Positions 21,166-30,470 are shown, numbered from the stretch's first letter. The stretch: 64,000 nucleotides of DNA from Aeromonas veronii bv. veronii (GCF_000820225.1 NZ_CDDK01000028.1:1-64000), one strand, 5' to 3'. Made by a program: numbers and translations. Notes: generated from the sequence alone by a model not told the origin.

Positions 21166-21933
21166 TCAGATATGCAGACTGAGGGACTGGGTCGAGGCCG
21201 GGCTGACAGCCTGTCGATAGTGGCCCGCGATGACGCTGTTGCGCTTGTCCATATAGGCACTCAGCACACCGCCCGATTTCGCGCTCTGCTCGGCCATCAG
21301 CTCTTTGCGCGCCTTGGCTTCACTCGCGGCGGCGCTGCGCGCGACGGCCAGATCCTGCGCGGAAGGCTCGGCAGGCGCCAGCGCTGCAGCGCGGATCTGC
21401 TGCATCTTGGCGATGGTAGCCGCAGGGTCACCGGGTACGACACTGGTATCGATCTGGACTTCGCCACCCGTAGCATAACGCTTGCCATCCGGCCCTTGCG
21501 TAAACTGATAGGTGGGCGAGCTGGCGTACTCTCCACCCGCAGACTGGTGCGCCTGCTCGTGAGTGCGCACCTCCTTGTCACGCTCGACAAGATCCTGAAC
21601 CTGCTGCTCTTGCCGCTGTTGCTGCTCCTGCTGTTTGGGATCTTGCTGCTTGCGCTGCCCATCCTCACCGGTGGCCTCGACAAAGCGATTATCTGGCAGT
21701 GTCGTCGGGGCTAATTGCCCGGTTTCACGGCTGTTCTGGGAGGTCTGATTGCTGGAGGCCTGACCGACTTTGGATTTCTCTTTCTGGGAGCCGACTTCGG
21801 ATTCGGCAACGGAGGCTTGGCCCGCTCGGGCCTGCGGGATCAGTTCTGCCCGGCGATTATCCGTCCTCGCCGCTTCCACCTGGGGTTGCAGCTGTGTCGG
21901 GATAAGGGGAGGCAGACTGACATTGATGTTCAT
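21166..21933 (-). CDS. SprA-related putative metalloprotease with HEXXH motif
   Basis: 255 residues. The N-terminal 110 residues are low-complexity and rich in Gln, Ser and Lys, ending in a KQQEQQQRQEQQ run; the C-terminal part carries VRTHEQAHQSAGGEY, an HEXXH zinc-metalloprotease signature (about residue 145), followed by a conserved YATGGEVQIDTS segment. This arrangement matches the SprA-related family (often named CJM1_0395-type putative metalloprotease), whose role is unknown. No signal peptide is seen. It is 1 bp downstream of a small gene resembling the end of a flagellar rod protein, so the two are probably co-translated. Confidence 0.75.
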   Translation of the reverse strand: MNINVSLPPLIPTQLQPQVEAARTDNRRAELIPQARAGQASVAESEVGSQKEKSKVGQASSNQTSQNSRETGQLAPTTLPDNRFVEATGEDGQRKQQDPKQQEQQQRQEQQVQDLVERDKEVRTHEQAHQSAGGEYASSPTYQFTQGPDGKRYATGGEVQIDTSVVPGDPAATIAKMQQIRAAALAPAEPSAQDLAVARSAAASEAKARKELMAEQSAKSGGVLSAYMDKRNSVIAGHYRQAVSPASTQSLSLHI

Positions 21934-21934
21934 C

Positions 21935-22168
21935 TCACACCCGGATGTCGATCAGGGTTCCCATCATATCGCTGGCAGTCTGCACTACCTTGGCGGAAGC
22001 GCCAGCCTGTTGCTCGGCCACCTTGAGATTGACAAGCTCATCGGTCACTTGCACCTGATCCCCGCTGAGGGTGTTGAGGCGGGCGATCTGATTGGATGCC
22101 TTGTCGGCAATCTGCTCGGCTCGCTGAAATCCCTGTACCCCGCTGTTGAAAGCAGAATCAATACGCAT
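21935..22168 (-). CDS. Small flagellar rod protein-like protein, 77 residues
   Basis: Short helical protein. Its C-terminal half, with VNLKVAEQQAGASAKVVQTA and then MGTLIDI, resembles the C-terminal coiled-coil of axial flagellar proteins such as FlgC and FlgG, where a similar E/Q-R/A-Y/G-x-x-N/S-A-K-V segment precedes M-L-x-T-L-L. The N-terminus (MRIDSAFNSGVQGFQRAEQ) also recalls the start of rod proteins. The central domain of a real rod protein is missing, and no flagellar genes are nearby, so it may be a self-contained small family rather than a decayed gene. A good GAGGAG ribosome site precedes it, inside an inverted repeat. Confidence 0.6.
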   Translation of the reverse strand: MRIDSAFNSGVQGFQRAEQIADKASNQIARLNTLSGDQVQVTDELVNLKVAEQQAGASAKVVQTASDMMGTLIDIRV

Positions 22169-22177
22169 GGTGTTACT

Positions 22178-22214
22178 CCTCTGGTCACAGCTTAATTATC
22201 CGCCAGACCAGAGG
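22178..22214 (-). repeat. Inverted repeat overlapping the ribosome site of the rod-like gene
   Basis: Perfect 9-bp arms (22178-22186 and 22206-22214) around a 19-base centre, 10 bases before the start codon at 22168. The proximal arm contains the AGAGG of the ribosome binding site, so the RNA hairpin could hide it; the DNA could equally be an operator. Confidence 0.5.
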
Positions 22215-22239
22215 ATTAATGAAGCTTGCAGGCTGTTTT

Positions 22240-23004
22240 TTAGCCAACAAAATCTCGAACGATTTCAATGAATTCGTCAGGGTGGGAGATAAAAGGTGCG
22301 TGTGAGGCCTTATTGAGAGTCACGCTGCGGCTGGCAGGGTAGAGATCATCCAGCAGGGGAATGGCCGCCTTGGGCACCAATGAATCCAGTCGGCCATAGA
22401 TCCGCAACCAGGGCAGATCCAGCTCCCGCAGCGGCTCGCGCAGGTCAATGTCGGCCAACAGCGTCAGCCCGGCCTCAAGCGCGGCAAACTGGGGCGCCGG
22501 GCGCTCGGCCAGCCAGTGGCGCAACTGACGGATATCATCTCGGGCATGTTCGCTGCCCATCGCCTGGATCGCCAGAAAGCGCTCTATGGTCTGGCGAAAA
22601 TCCCCCGCCAACATCTGGTTGAAGCCGGTCAGTACCTTGGGGGCAATTCCGGGCCACTCGTCCCGCGCCATAAAGCAGGGAGAGCTGGCTACCGTGATCA
22701 GGGAGTGCAACCGATCGGGATGCGTCAGCGCCAACTGGCTTGCCACCAGACCGCCGAGCGACCAGCCAAGCAGATGACACTTCTGCGGCAAGATGGCGAC
22801 CACCTGCTCGGCAAGCCAGGGCAGGCTGTAATCCACCTCGTCTGCCAGCAGGCTGTTGCCAAAACCAGGCAAATCTACCAGATGAACCCGATAGTGGGGC
22901 GCCAACTGTTGGGCAATACCATGCCAGACCGCACCGTTCATCCCCCAACCGTGCAACAACGCCAGATCGGGCCCCTGGCCAAACTGCTCTACCGATATGC
23001 TCAT
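22240..23004 (-). CDS. bioH: Pimeloyl-[ACP] methyl ester esterase BioH
   Basis: Alpha/beta hydrolase that demethylates pimeloyl-ACP methyl ester, closing the fatty-acid-type part of biotin synthesis. 254 residues; nucleophile elbow GWSLGG (Ser about 82), acid in RLDSLVP (about 206) and His in KASHAPF (about 234). Divergent from comF with 38 bp between the starts, as bioH and gntX are in E. coli. The other biotin genes are not in the window. Confidence 0.92.
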   Translation of the reverse strand: MSISVEQFGQGPDLALLHGWGMNGAVWHGIAQQLAPHYRVHLVDLPGFGNSLLADEVDYSLPWLAEQVVAILPQKCHLLGWSLGGLVASQLALTHPDRLHSLITVASSPCFMARDEWPGIAPKVLTGFNQMLAGDFRQTIERFLAIQAMGSEHARDDIRQLRHWLAERPAPQFAALEAGLTLLADIDLREPLRELDLPWLRIYGRLDSLVPKAAIPLLDDLYPASRSVTLNKASHAPFISHPDEFIEIVRDFVG

Positions 23005-23042
23005 CTAGACTCAAGATCCCTGTTCATGCTCTTGGGGTCAGC

Positions 23043-23771
23043 ATGTTAAAGCGACTGCTCGCTAAAGCAAGCCCGCTGCTCGGCAACCACGGCGACTGGC
23101 AAGGGAGTTGCCTGCTCTGTCATCAGCCTTGCGACAACGAGCCCCTGCTCTGCAGCTGGTGTCGGCAGGCGCTGCACCAGTCACAGCCGAGATGCCACCT
23201 CTGCGCCGCACCGCTGGCTGACTATATAGAAGAGAGCATACCGGTCTGTGGTCGCTGCCAGCGCAGACCTCCCCCCTGGGAGCGGTTGCAGGTGATTGGC
23301 GACTACCAAACCCCCTACCCCATGCTGATCCCCCGGCTTAAATATTCCGGCCAGATCCTGCTGGCGCCGCTACTGGCACGCCTCTTGGCCGATCATCTGG
23401 ATAGCCGCGAGCCGCCGGAGGCGATCATTCCGGTTCCCCTGCACTGGTGGCGGCAGTGGCGGCGCGGGTTCAATCAGGCGGAGGAGATCGCACAAGCCCT
23501 TGGCGAGTTCACCGGTATTCCCTGCGACAACACTCTGTTGCAACGCATCAAGGCGACCCCGCAACAAACAACCTTGAGCGCCGGGCAGCGGCGGCGCAAT
23601 CTGCGCGAGGCATTCCGGATCCGCTCCCACCAATACCGTCATGTCGCCCTGCTCGATGACGTTGTGACCACAGGCGCCACCGCCGGTCAGCTCAGCCGTC
23701 TGCTCCATGAGAGCGGCATCACAAAGGTAGAAGTGTGGGCGATCTGTCGTACCCTGCGGCACAGCAAGTAG
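23043..23771 (+). CDS. comF: ComF/GntX-family phosphoribosyltransferase-like protein
   Basis: 242 residues from the ATG at 23043. N-terminal zinc-finger-like region with paired cysteines (CLLCHQPC, CSWC, CHLC, CGRC within the first 75 residues), then a type I phosphoribosyltransferase fold with the PRPP loop VALLDDVVTTGATAGQ (about 200-215). Homologues are needed for DNA uptake in naturally competent bacteria; in E. coli the orthologue gntX/yhgH lies in the same bioH-gntX-nfuA order. Enzyme substrate unknown. Confidence 0.88.
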   Translation: MLKRLLAKASPLLGNHGDWQGSCLLCHQPCDNEPLLCSWCRQALHQSQPRCHLCAAPLADYIEESIPVCGRCQRRPPPWERLQVIGDYQTPYPMLIPRLKYSGQILLAPLLARLLADHLDSREPPEAIIPVPLHWWRQWRRGFNQAEEIAQALGEFTGIPCDNTLLQRIKATPQQTTLSAGQRRRNLREAFRIRSHQYRHVALLDDVVTTGATAGQLSRLLHESGITKVEVWAICRTLRHSK

Positions 23772-23851
23772 CCATCGGCATGCTACCCAAGCATTAATAA
23801 CCGCGTTATCATGAATACCCTAGTCGTACACTCAGGTTTATGAGGATAGTG

Positions 23852-24430
23852 ATGATCAGCATTTCCGACGCCGCCCAGGCCCATTTCCGTAAACTGCTGG
23901 AAAAACAGCCTGATGGCACCAATATCCGGGTGTTTGTGGTCAATCCGGGAACCCAGAATGCCGAGTGTGGCGTATCGTATTGCCCGCCCGATGCCGTGGA
24001 CCCGGAAGATCAACACCTGCCCTTCAGCGGCTTCGACTGCATGGTCGATCCCCTGAGCGCCCCCTTCCTGGTGGATGCAACCATCGACTTCGTGACCGAT
24101 CAGATGGGCTCCCAGCTCACCCTGAAAGCACCGAACGCCAAGATGCGTAAAGTGGCCGACGACGCGCCGCTAATCGAGCGCATCGAGTACGTGTTGATGT
24201 CCGAAGTGAACCCCATGCTGGCCGGTCACGGTGGCAAGGTCACCTTGGTCGAGCTGACTGAAGACAAACTGGCCATCCTGCAGTTTGGCGGTGGTTGCAA
24301 CGGTTGCTCCATGGTCGATTACACCCTGAAAGAGGGTATCGAGAAGCAGCTGCTGGAGAAGTTCCCGGGTGAGCTCAACGGTGTGAAAGACGCCACCGAG
24401 CACCAGCGCGGCGACCACTCTTACTACTGA
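23852..24430 (+). CDS. nfuA: Fe/S biogenesis protein NfuA
   Basis: [4Fe-4S] carrier that delivers clusters to apo-proteins under oxidative stress or iron shortage. From the ATG at 23852 (GAGGATAGTG upstream) it has 192 residues: A-type-like N-terminal domain (1-100, lacking the usual cysteine triad) and C-terminal Nfu domain with the cluster motif GGGCNGCSM (about 147-155). Downstream is a strong terminator. The third gene in the conserved bioH-gntX-nfuA group. Confidence 0.95.
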   Translation: MISISDAAQAHFRKLLEKQPDGTNIRVFVVNPGTQNAECGVSYCPPDAVDPEDQHLPFSGFDCMVDPLSAPFLVDATIDFVTDQMGSQLTLKAPNAKMRKVADDAPLIERIEYVLMSEVNPMLAGHGGKVTLVELTEDKLAILQFGGGCNGCSMVDYTLKEGIEKQLLEKFPGELNGVKDATEHQRGDHSYY

Positions 24431-24451
24431 TCTGCAGCCCTTGCAGCAAAG

Positions 24452-24481
24452 AAAAGGCCCCGCCATCTGGCGGGGCCTTTT
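24452..24481. terminator. Terminator between nfuA and gpsA
   Basis: Perfect 14-bp stem (24452-24465/24468-24481) with a 2-base loop between convergent genes. Confidence 0.9.
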
Positions 24482-24499
24482 GCATGGGCAATCGGCAGG

Positions 24500-25504
24500 T
24501 TACTCGTCCTTCTTGTCTCGCGACAGCAGGGCGATGGCCGCCTCTTTCGGGTTCTTACCCTCGTAGAGCACCTTGAAGATCTGCTCGCAGATGGGCATCT
24601 CGACGCCGCAGCGGGCCGCCAGCAGATGCACCTCTTTGGTGTTGCGATACCCCTCCACCACCTGACCTATCTCAGTCATGGCGGTGTTCACATCCTTGCC
24701 AGCCCCGAGGGCCAGCCCGAAGCGACGGTTGCGCGACTGGTTGTCGGTACAGGTGAGCACCAGATCCCCGAGCCCCGCCATCCCCATAAAGGTTTTGGCA
24801 TCGGCACCCAGCGCCGCACCCAGACGCTGCATCTCCACCAGACCCCGGGTGATGAGCGCGGTTCTGGCATTGGCGCCAAACCCGAGCCCGTCGGAGAGAC
24901 CGGCACCGATGGCGATGACGTTCTTCACCGCCCCACCCAGCTGCAGACCGACGAAGTCCGGATTGGTATAGACCCGGAACGAGCGGCCACAGTGCAGCAG
25001 GTGGGAGAGATCGTCGGCGAACTCGTCGTGGGTCGAAGCGACCGAGATGGCGGTCGGCAGACCGGCAGCCAGCTCCTTGGCGAAGGTGGGGCCGGAGATG
25101 ACCGCCAGCGGTATCTCGTCACCCAGCACTTCACGGGCCACATCCTGCAGCAGACGGCCACTGTCCGGCTCCAGACCCTTGGTGGCCCAGGCGATACGGG
25201 TATCGGGGCGCAGGAAGGGCTTGATCCGGGTCAGCACATCGCCAAATACATGGCTCGGCACGACCAGCAGCAGCACGGGGGCAGCCTGTACCGCACGTTG
25301 CAGATCCGCAGTTAGCTGCAGATCGGCAGGAAAAGGGACATCAGGCAGAAAAGCCTTGTTGCAGCGGTCTTGTTCCAGCTCGGCGACATGAACGGGGTCG
25401 TGACCCCACAGCAGGGTCGGATGACCGTTGCGCGCCAGAGAAATGGCAAGGGCGGAGCCATAAGACCCCGCCCCCAAGACCGAGATAGCGATCTGGTCAG
25501 CCAT
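24500..25504 (-). CDS. gpsA: Glycerol-3-phosphate dehydrogenase [NAD(P)+]
   Basis: Makes sn-glycerol 3-phosphate from dihydroxyacetone phosphate for phospholipid synthesis. 334 residues: Rossmann motif [10 protein letters not shown] (9-18) and the catalytic-lysine segment [13 protein letters not shown] (about 187-199). Starts 2 bases after the secB stop, in the secB-gpsA order also found in E. coli. Feeds the phospholipid pathway to which pssA (36253) also belongs. Confidence 0.95.
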   Translation of the reverse strand: MADQIAISVLGAGSYGSALAISLARNGHPTLLWGHDPVHVAELEQDRCNKAFLPDVPFPADLQLTADLQRAVQAAPVLLLVVPSHVFGDVLTRIKPFLRPDTRIAWATKGLEPDSGRLLQDVAREVLGDEIPLAVISGPTFAKELAAGLPTAISVASTHDEFADDLSHLLHCGRSFRVYTNPDFVGLQLGGAVKNVIAIGAGLSDGLGFGANARTALITRGLVEMQRLGAALGADAKTFMGMAGLGDLVLTCTDNQSRNRRFGLALGAGKDVNTAMTEIGQVVEGYRNTKEVHLLAARCGVEMPICEQIFKVLYEGKNPKEAAIALLSRDKKDE

Positions 25505-25506
25505 TA

Positions 25507-25977
25507 TCAGGCTTCCGCAGTCGCCTGCTGGGCCTGTGCTTGCGCCATGTGCTGGGCAAACAGGGCATCGAAGTTGACCGGTGCCAGGTTCAGCTGCGGG
25601 AAGGAACCCTTGCTCACCATGTTGGCCACGGCTTCGCGGGCATACGGGAACAGGATGTTCGGGCAGAAGGCAGCCAGGCAGTGAGCCAGTTGCGGCTCCG
25701 GCAGGTTACCGATGGTGAAGATACCAGCTTGCTGTACTTCGCACAGGAAGGCGGTTTCGGTTTCCAGTTTGCAAGTTACGGTCAGGGTCAGGACAACCTC
25801 GTACACGTTCTCAGCCAGGATGTTGGTCTTGGTATCCATATCCAGCTTGACGTCCGGCTGCCACTCTTTCTGGAAGATGTGCGGGGTGTTCGGCGCTTCG
25901 AAAGAGACATCCTTGGTGTAAACACGCTGGATGTGGAATTCCGGTTGTACTTCCTGGTTGTTGATCTCGTCAGCCAT
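25507..25977 (-). CDS. secB: Protein-export chaperone SecB
   Basis: Tetrameric cytosolic chaperone that keeps exported proteins unfolded and hands them to SecA. 156 residues, close to E. coli (155). The [18 protein letters not shown]-like segment ([20 protein letters not shown] in part) and the SecA-contacting acidic surface are typical; the tail is Ala/Gln-rich. Upstream gene of gpsA, 50 bp after a rhodanese gene as in E. coli yibN-grxC-secB, but grxC is absent here. Confidence 0.95.
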   Translation of the reverse strand: MADEINNQEVQPEFHIQRVYTKDVSFEAPNTPHIFQKEWQPDVKLDMDTKTNILAENVYEVVLTLTVTCKLETETAFLCEVQQAGIFTIGNLPEPQLAHCLAAFCPNILFPYAREAVANMVSKGSFPQLNLAPVNFDALFAQHMAQAQAQQATAEA

Positions 25978-26027
25978 TTCGTTTGATTCCTTGTTATATG
26001 GATAAGTGGGCTCAGGCCCTGCTTAAA

Positions 26028-26459
26028 TCAGCGTTTCTTGGTTACCGGCAGATTTTCTGCACGCCATTGGGCCATGCCACCGCCGAGCACATAAACCTGC
26101 TTGAAGCCAGCTTTGCTCAGCTGACGGCCCGCGCCGCCCGCAGTCATTCCCGACTCGCACACCACTATGATGGGGTCATCTTTATGCTTTTCAACCGGGC
26201 CCAGATTATTGCTCTGGATCTGGGTCAGCGGCAGGTGCTGGGCACCGGCCAGATGGCCCTTGGCGTACTCTTCCTGACTGCGAATATCCACCACGGTGGC
26301 ATTCTCGCGGTTGATCAGCAGGGTCGCGGTGTGATTGTTGACGGTTTTTACCGGTGACAAACGGGCACGCACAGTGGTGTAAACCAGGGTGCCAGCCAGA
26401 CCCAACCAGGCTGCGGTCAGCAGCGGGTTACGGGCCGCAAAATCCAAATACTCTTGCAT
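26028..26459 (-). CDS. yibN: Membrane-anchored rhodanese-like protein (YibN type)
   Basis: 143 residues: one N-terminal membrane helix (about 12-32, LLTAAWLGLAGTLVYTTV) followed by a single rhodanese domain. The active-site loop is VVCESGMTAGGAG with the catalytic Cys near residue 101, so sulfurtransferase activity is possible; substrate unknown. It precedes secB-gpsA as in E. coli. Divergent from gpmI across 246 bp. Confidence 0.88.
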   Translation of the reverse strand: MQEYLDFAARNPLLTAAWLGLAGTLVYTTVRARLSPVKTVNNHTATLLINRENATVVDIRSQEEYAKGHLAGAQHLPLTQIQSNNLGPVEKHKDDPIIVVCESGMTAGGAGRQLSKAGFKQVYVLGGGMAQWRAENLPVTKKR

Positions 26460-26705
26460 CTTCTACTATCCAGGGACCAAGACAAGGGCCCGAGTATACA
26501 TGGGGGTATTGATAAGATCAGCCATCTTGGCGGCAAAGCGCGAGCAGGCTCCCATCATCATTGGGCAGCGAGCATGGCAGGAAAGGCGTGGCTTGCGGGG
26601 CCGCGGGAGCGCCCCTTGGCTATCAGGTGACTATTTCGGCAGATGTAGTAATATTACGCTAGTTTCATTTCCCGCATTTTTTCCAATCCGAGAGGACATA
26701 GTCTT

Positions 26706-28235
26706 ATGTCAACAGCTAAGAAACCTTTGGTTCTGGTCATCATGGACGGTTGGGGCTACAGCACCAAGCAAGAGCACAACGCCGTCGCTGCCGCCAAGAC
26801 TCCCAACCTCGATCGTCTGGCCCGTGACTACACCAGCACCCTGATCTCCGGCTCCGGTCTGGACGTCGGTCTGCCGGATGGCCAGATGGGCAACTCCGAA
26901 GTGGGCCACGTCAACATCGGTGCCGGTCGCATCGTCTATCAGGAGCTGACCCGCATCTCCAAAGACATCCAGGACGGTGAATTCTTCCAGAACGTCGAGC
27001 TGGCCAAGGCTGTTGACGCTGCCGTGACCAACGGCAAAGCCGTTCACATCATGGGCCTGATGTCCCCGGGTGGCGTACACAGCCACGAAGAGCACATCAT
27101 GGGCATGATCGAAATGGCAGCCAAGCGTGGCGCCGAGAAGATCTATCTGCATGCCTTCCTGGATGGCCGCGACGTTCCGCCGCGCTCCGCCCAGTCCTCC
27201 ATCGAGCTGTTCGATGCCCTGTTCGCCAAGCTGGGCAAGGGTCGTTTCGCTTCCATGATCGGCCGTTACTTCGCCATGGACCGTGACAACCGCTGGGATC
27301 GCGTGCAGCAAGCCTATGACCTGATGACCCAGGGCAAGGGCGAGTTCACCGCCGAGAGCGCCACCGAAGCGCTGTCTGCCGCCTATGCCCGCGACGAGAA
27401 CGACGAGTTCGTCAAAGCAACCCGCATCGGCGAAGCTGCCCCGATGGAAGATGGCGATGCGCTGATTTTCATGAACTTCCGTGCCGACCGTGCCCGTGAA
27501 ATCACCCGCGCCTTCGTTGACACCGACTTCACCGGCTTCGCCCGTGCAGTCGAGCCGAAGCTGAACTTCGTGATGCTGACCGAATACGCGGCCGACATCA
27601 AAACTGCCTGTGCCTACCCGCCGACCGCTCTGGTCAACACCCTGGGTGAGTGGCTGGCCAAGCAGGGCAAGACCCAGCTGCGCATCTCCGAAACCGAGAA
27701 GTACGCTCACGTCACCTTCTTCTTCAACGGTGGCGAAGAGTCCTGCTTCACCGGCGAAGATCGCGAGATCGTGGCCAGCCCGAAAGTGGCGACCTATGAC
27801 CTGCAGCCGGAGATGAGCTCCGAAGAGCTGACCGACAAGCTGGTTGCGGCCATCAAGAGCGGCAAGTACGACGTCATCATCTGTAACTACCCCAATGGCG
27901 ACATGGTTGGTCACACCGGTGTGTTCGATGCCGCCGTCAAAGCTTGTGAAGCCGTTGATCACTGCATCGGTCGCGTGACCGACGCCTTGGCCGAAGTGGG
28001 TGGCGAGTGCCTGATCACTGCCGACCACGGTAACGCCGAGAAGATGCTGGACGAAGAGACTGGTCAGGCCCACACCGCCCACACCAATCTGCCGGTCCCG
28101 CTCATCTATTTCGGTCGCAAAGCCGAGGTAGTTGAAGGTGGCAAACTGTCCGATCTGGCACCCACCATGCTGACCCTGATGGGTCTGCCGGTACCGCCGG
28201 AAATGACTGGCAAGCCCCTGATGATTCTGAAATAA
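26706..28235 (+). CDS. gpmI: 2,3-bisphosphoglycerate-independent phosphoglycerate mutase
   Basis: Glycolytic/gluconeogenic interconversion of 3- and 2-phosphoglycerate, manganese-dependent alkaline-phosphatase superfamily. 509 residues; metal ligands in MDGWGY (14-19) and [10 protein letters not shown] (about 438-447), phospho-serine in [12 protein letters not shown] (Ser about 63). GAGAGGAC ribosome site upstream. envC begins 9 bp after its stop, as in E. coli gpmM-envC. Confidence 0.96.
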   Translation: MSTAKKPLVLVIMDGWGYSTKQEHNAVAAAKTPNLDRLARDYTSTLISGSGLDVGLPDGQMGNSEVGHVNIGAGRIVYQELTRISKDIQDGEFFQNVELAKAVDAAVTNGKAVHIMGLMSPGGVHSHEEHIMGMIEMAAKRGAEKIYLHAFLDGRDVPPRSAQSSIELFDALFAKLGKGRFASMIGRYFAMDRDNRWDRVQQAYDLMTQGKGEFTAESATEALSAAYARDENDEFVKATRIGEAAPMEDGDALIFMNFRADRAREITRAFVDTDFTGFARAVEPKLNFVMLTEYAADIKTACAYPPTALVNTLGEWLAKQGKTQLRISETEKYAHVTFFFNGGEESCFTGEDREIVASPKVATYDLQPEMSSEELTDKLVAAIKSGKYDVIICNYPNGDMVGHTGVFDAAVKACEAVDHCIGRVTDALAEVGGECLITADHGNAEKMLDEETGQAHTAHTNLPVPLIYFGRKAEVVEGGKLSDLAPTMLTLMGLPVPPEMTGKPLMILK

Positions 28236-28244
28236 TCCTTCCCC

Positions 28245-29597
28245 ATGCGGGGATGCGAAGTTATTTCACAGAAAACCAGTCGCGTCGGCCTGCTGGCCGG
28301 CGCGCTGTTTTTTTGCCTGTCGTTTGGCGCCAGCAAACCGGCTTTGGCCGCCAATCAGCAGCTGGGGACCATGCAGTCCCAGATCAAGGAACAACAGCAG
28401 ACCATCAAGCTCAGCAAGCAGGAGCTTGCCAAGCTCAATACCCAGCTCAAGGCTGACGAGCAGGCCATCTCGGCCGCCGCCGCCAAACTCAACCAGACCA
28501 AGAAGCAGTTGAAGCAGAACCAGCAGACGCTGGCGACCCTGCAAAAAGACAAGCTGGGGCTGGAAGTTCAAGCCAAACATCAAAAGCAGTTGCTGGCCAA
28601 GCAGGCGGAGAGCGCCTTTCAGGCGGGCAACCACGACTACCTCAAACTGCTGCTCAATCAGCAGGATCCGGCCAAACTGAGCCGCTCACTCGACTACTAC
28701 GACTACCTCAACAAGGCCCGCATCGAGGCCATCGACACCCTGCGCGCCACCCGCGACAAGCTGGCGAAAAACCAGCAGGCAACCAAAGAGACCGAGACCA
28801 GACTGCAAACCCTGCTTGCCGAACAGCAGGAGCATCACCAGACCCTGCTGGCCAGCCAGCAGAGCCGGGCCAAGGTGCGCAACCAGTTGCAGCAGTCGGT
28901 ACAGGATGACGAGCAGAAGCTCACCAAGCTGGTCAAGGCGGAGAAAGCGCTGAAAGCCCGGCTGGAAGAGCTGCGTCGCAAGCGGGAAGAGCAGGAGCGC
29001 CGCGAACGGGCTGAACGGGAGCGGCTGGCCAAGCTGAAAGCGGAGCAGGAGCGTCAGCGCAAGCTGGCCGAACAGCGCCGCGCCGAGCAACAACGACTCG
29101 CCGCTCAGCAGAACAAAACCGTCAAACCGGCAGAACCGGCCGAAGAGGTAGCCAGCAGCAAACCGGAGCGTGGCTCGGGCATCAGCAGTGCCGGTCACTA
29201 CAGTGGTCTCAAGACCAATGGCAGCCTGCGCTGGCCGGTACAGGGACCGATCCTCATCTCCTACGGTTCGCCGCGCACTGCCCAGCTCAAGTGGAAAGGC
29301 ACCCTGATCGGCGCCAGCGAAGGGACCCAGGTCAAGGCGGTTGCACCGGGACAAGTGGTCTACGCCGACTGGCTCGACGGTTTCGGCATGCTGCTGGTGA
29401 TCGACCACGGCAAAGGCTATATGAGCCTCTACGGTCACAATCAATCGCTGCTGCGTCAGGTTGGCCAGAATGTGGAACAGGGTGAACCTGTGGCACTGGT
29501 CGGTGACAGTGGCGGTCAGGACAGACCGGGCCTCTACTTCGAAATTCGCTATCAGGGCGAGGCCATCAACCCAACCAAATGGCTGGCCAAGGGTTGA
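28245..29597 (+). CDS. envC: Murein hydrolase activator EnvC
   Basis: Periplasmic activator of the AmiA/AmiB amidases at the division septum. 450 residues: signal peptide about 1-35 (LLAGALFFCLSFGASKPALA), long Gln/Lys/Ala-rich coiled coil about 40-275, C-terminal LytM domain about 340-450. As in EnvC, the LytM zinc ligands are missing: where active enzymes have H-x3-D and H-x-H this one has WKGTLIGAS and YGHNQ, so it activates rather than cuts. No clear ribosome site precedes the ATG; 9 bp after gpmI suggests coupled translation. Confidence 0.92.
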   Translation: MRGCEVISQKTSRVGLLAGALFFCLSFGASKPALAANQQLGTMQSQIKEQQQTIKLSKQELAKLNTQLKADEQAISAAAAKLNQTKKQLKQNQQTLATLQKDKLGLEVQAKHQKQLLAKQAESAFQAGNHDYLKLLLNQQDPAKLSRSLDYYDYLNKARIEAIDTLRATRDKLAKNQQATKETETRLQTLLAEQQEHHQTLLASQQSRAKVRNQLQQSVQDDEQKLTKLVKAEKALKARLEELRRKREEQERRERAERERLAKLKAEQERQRKLAEQRRAEQQRLAAQQNKTVKPAEPAEEVASSKPERGSGISSAGHYSGLKTNGSLRWPVQGPILISYGSPRTAQLKWKGTLIGASEGTQVKAVAPGQVVYADWLDGFGMLLVIDHGKGYMSLYGHNQSLLRQVGQNVEQGEPVALVGDSGGQDRPGLYFEIRYQGEAINPTKWLAKG

Positions 29598-29633
29598 GTC
29601 AAGCCGGCCGACAAACGCATCACACGCTCACTA

Positions 29634-29662
29634 ACAAAAGCCTGCATCACGCAGGCTTTTGT
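29634..29662 (+). terminator. Terminator after envC
   Basis: Perfect 12-bp stem (29634-29645/29651-29662) with a 5-base loop and A/T flanks; it lies 68 bp from the qnr-like gene end and could serve both. Confidence 0.85.
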
Positions 29663-29730
29663 CGTTTCAGGAGTACAGCAACCCGCTGTCACTCCTATTT
29701 GATGAAAAATTACCTAATTTTTCGCTCGGC

Positions 29731-30381
29731 TCAGGGGAAGACAACCAGACCGATCTGCTCCAGCAAGGTCTGCTGCTGATCCTCGTTGATCTGCACCCCT
29801 TGCAGATCGACCCGGCGCAGATCCAGCCCCGGCAGATCGCACTGGCGCAGATCGCAGCCCTGCAGCTTGAAGCTGGTCCAGTCAATCTGGCCAAACTCGG
29901 AGCCGCTGAGATCGGAACCCACCAGCGAGGCACCAAACAGGTTGGCCCCCTGCCAACGGTTGCCGGTCAGCTCGCACTTCTCCAGCAGGCTGCCCTCGAA
30001 GCTGGCGTAGCTGAAGTTGTTGCCGGTCAGATGGGCCTCGCAGAAGTAGCTTTTCGCGGTGATCTGGTTGGCGAAGCTGGCATGGCTGAAGTTGATGCCG
30101 ACCGCCTGACAGTCGCGCATCTCCAACCCCAGACACTGGCTGCGGCTGCAATCGGCCATGGTGAGATCGCAGCGCAGGAAGCTGGCCTCGCGCAGATCGC
30201 AACCCTGCAACAGGCAGCCCCGTTCACTCTCCCGATCGTAGAAGCTGCAGTCGATGAAGCGGCTATCGCTCAAATCCAGCCAGGAGAAATTACAGCCGAT
30301 AAAGCGGCACTCCGAGAACTGCTCCCCCTCCACATCCTGTTGCTCGAACCGGACATCCACGAACTGCTTGCCTCTGCTCAT
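29731..30381 (-). CDS. qnr: Qnr-family pentapeptide-repeat protein (AhQnr-like)
   Basis: 216 residues, almost entirely pentapeptide repeats of A(D/N)LxX type forming a right-handed beta-helix that mimics DNA and protects gyrase and topoisomerase IV. Very close in plan to QnrB: both projecting loops are present, loop A YDRESERG (48-55) and loop B QITAKSYFCEAH (106-117), and the C-terminal VDLQGVQINEDQQ is conserved. A chromosomal Qnr of Aeromonas hydrophila (AhQnr) is known and structurally characterised. No mobile element or SOS box (CTG-N10-CAG) was found near it, so this looks like a resident gene. AGGAG lies 7 bases before the ATG. Divergent from gntR. Confidence 0.88.
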   Translation of the reverse strand: MSRGKQFVDVRFEQQDVEGEQFSECRFIGCNFSWLDLSDSRFIDCSFYDRESERGCLLQGCDLREASFLRCDLTMADCSRSQCLGLEMRDCQAVGINFSHASFANQITAKSYFCEAHLTGNNFSYASFEGSLLEKCELTGNRWQGANLFGASLVGSDLSGSEFGQIDWTSFKLQGCDLRQCDLPGLDLRRVDLQGVQINEDQQQTLLEQIGLVVFP

Positions 30382-30412
30382 CGGAAAACTCCTGCAAAAA
30401 CGGCTTCATATG

Positions 30413-30441
30413 CTGACTTTATCCGCCAAAAACGGTAATGT
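30413..30441 (+). promoter_or_regulatory. Probable gntR promoter
   Basis: CTGACT (30413-30418), 17-bp spacer, TAATGT (30436-30441). The -10 overlaps the GntR-type operator at 30438, which would make gntR self-repressed. Confidence 0.5.
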
Positions 30442-30453
30442 TACATGTAACAT
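30438..30453. promoter_or_regulatory. GntR-type operator between qnr and gntR
   Basis: Perfect 16-bp palindrome ATGTTACATGTAACAT, matching the E. coli GntR recognition core (ATGTTACC/GGTAACAT) except in the two central pairs. It sits 57 bp from the qnr start and 18 bp from the gntR start. Confidence 0.75.
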
Positions 30454-30470
30454 CCACGCTGGACACCCCT

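Noticed and set aside
28245-29597. Active LytM endopeptidase
   Set aside because: The zinc-binding His and Asp positions are replaced, as in EnvC activators.
30438-30470. Earlier ATG as start of gntR
   Set aside because: It lies inside the 16-bp operator and ahead of the likely transcription start; the residues it adds are not conserved.
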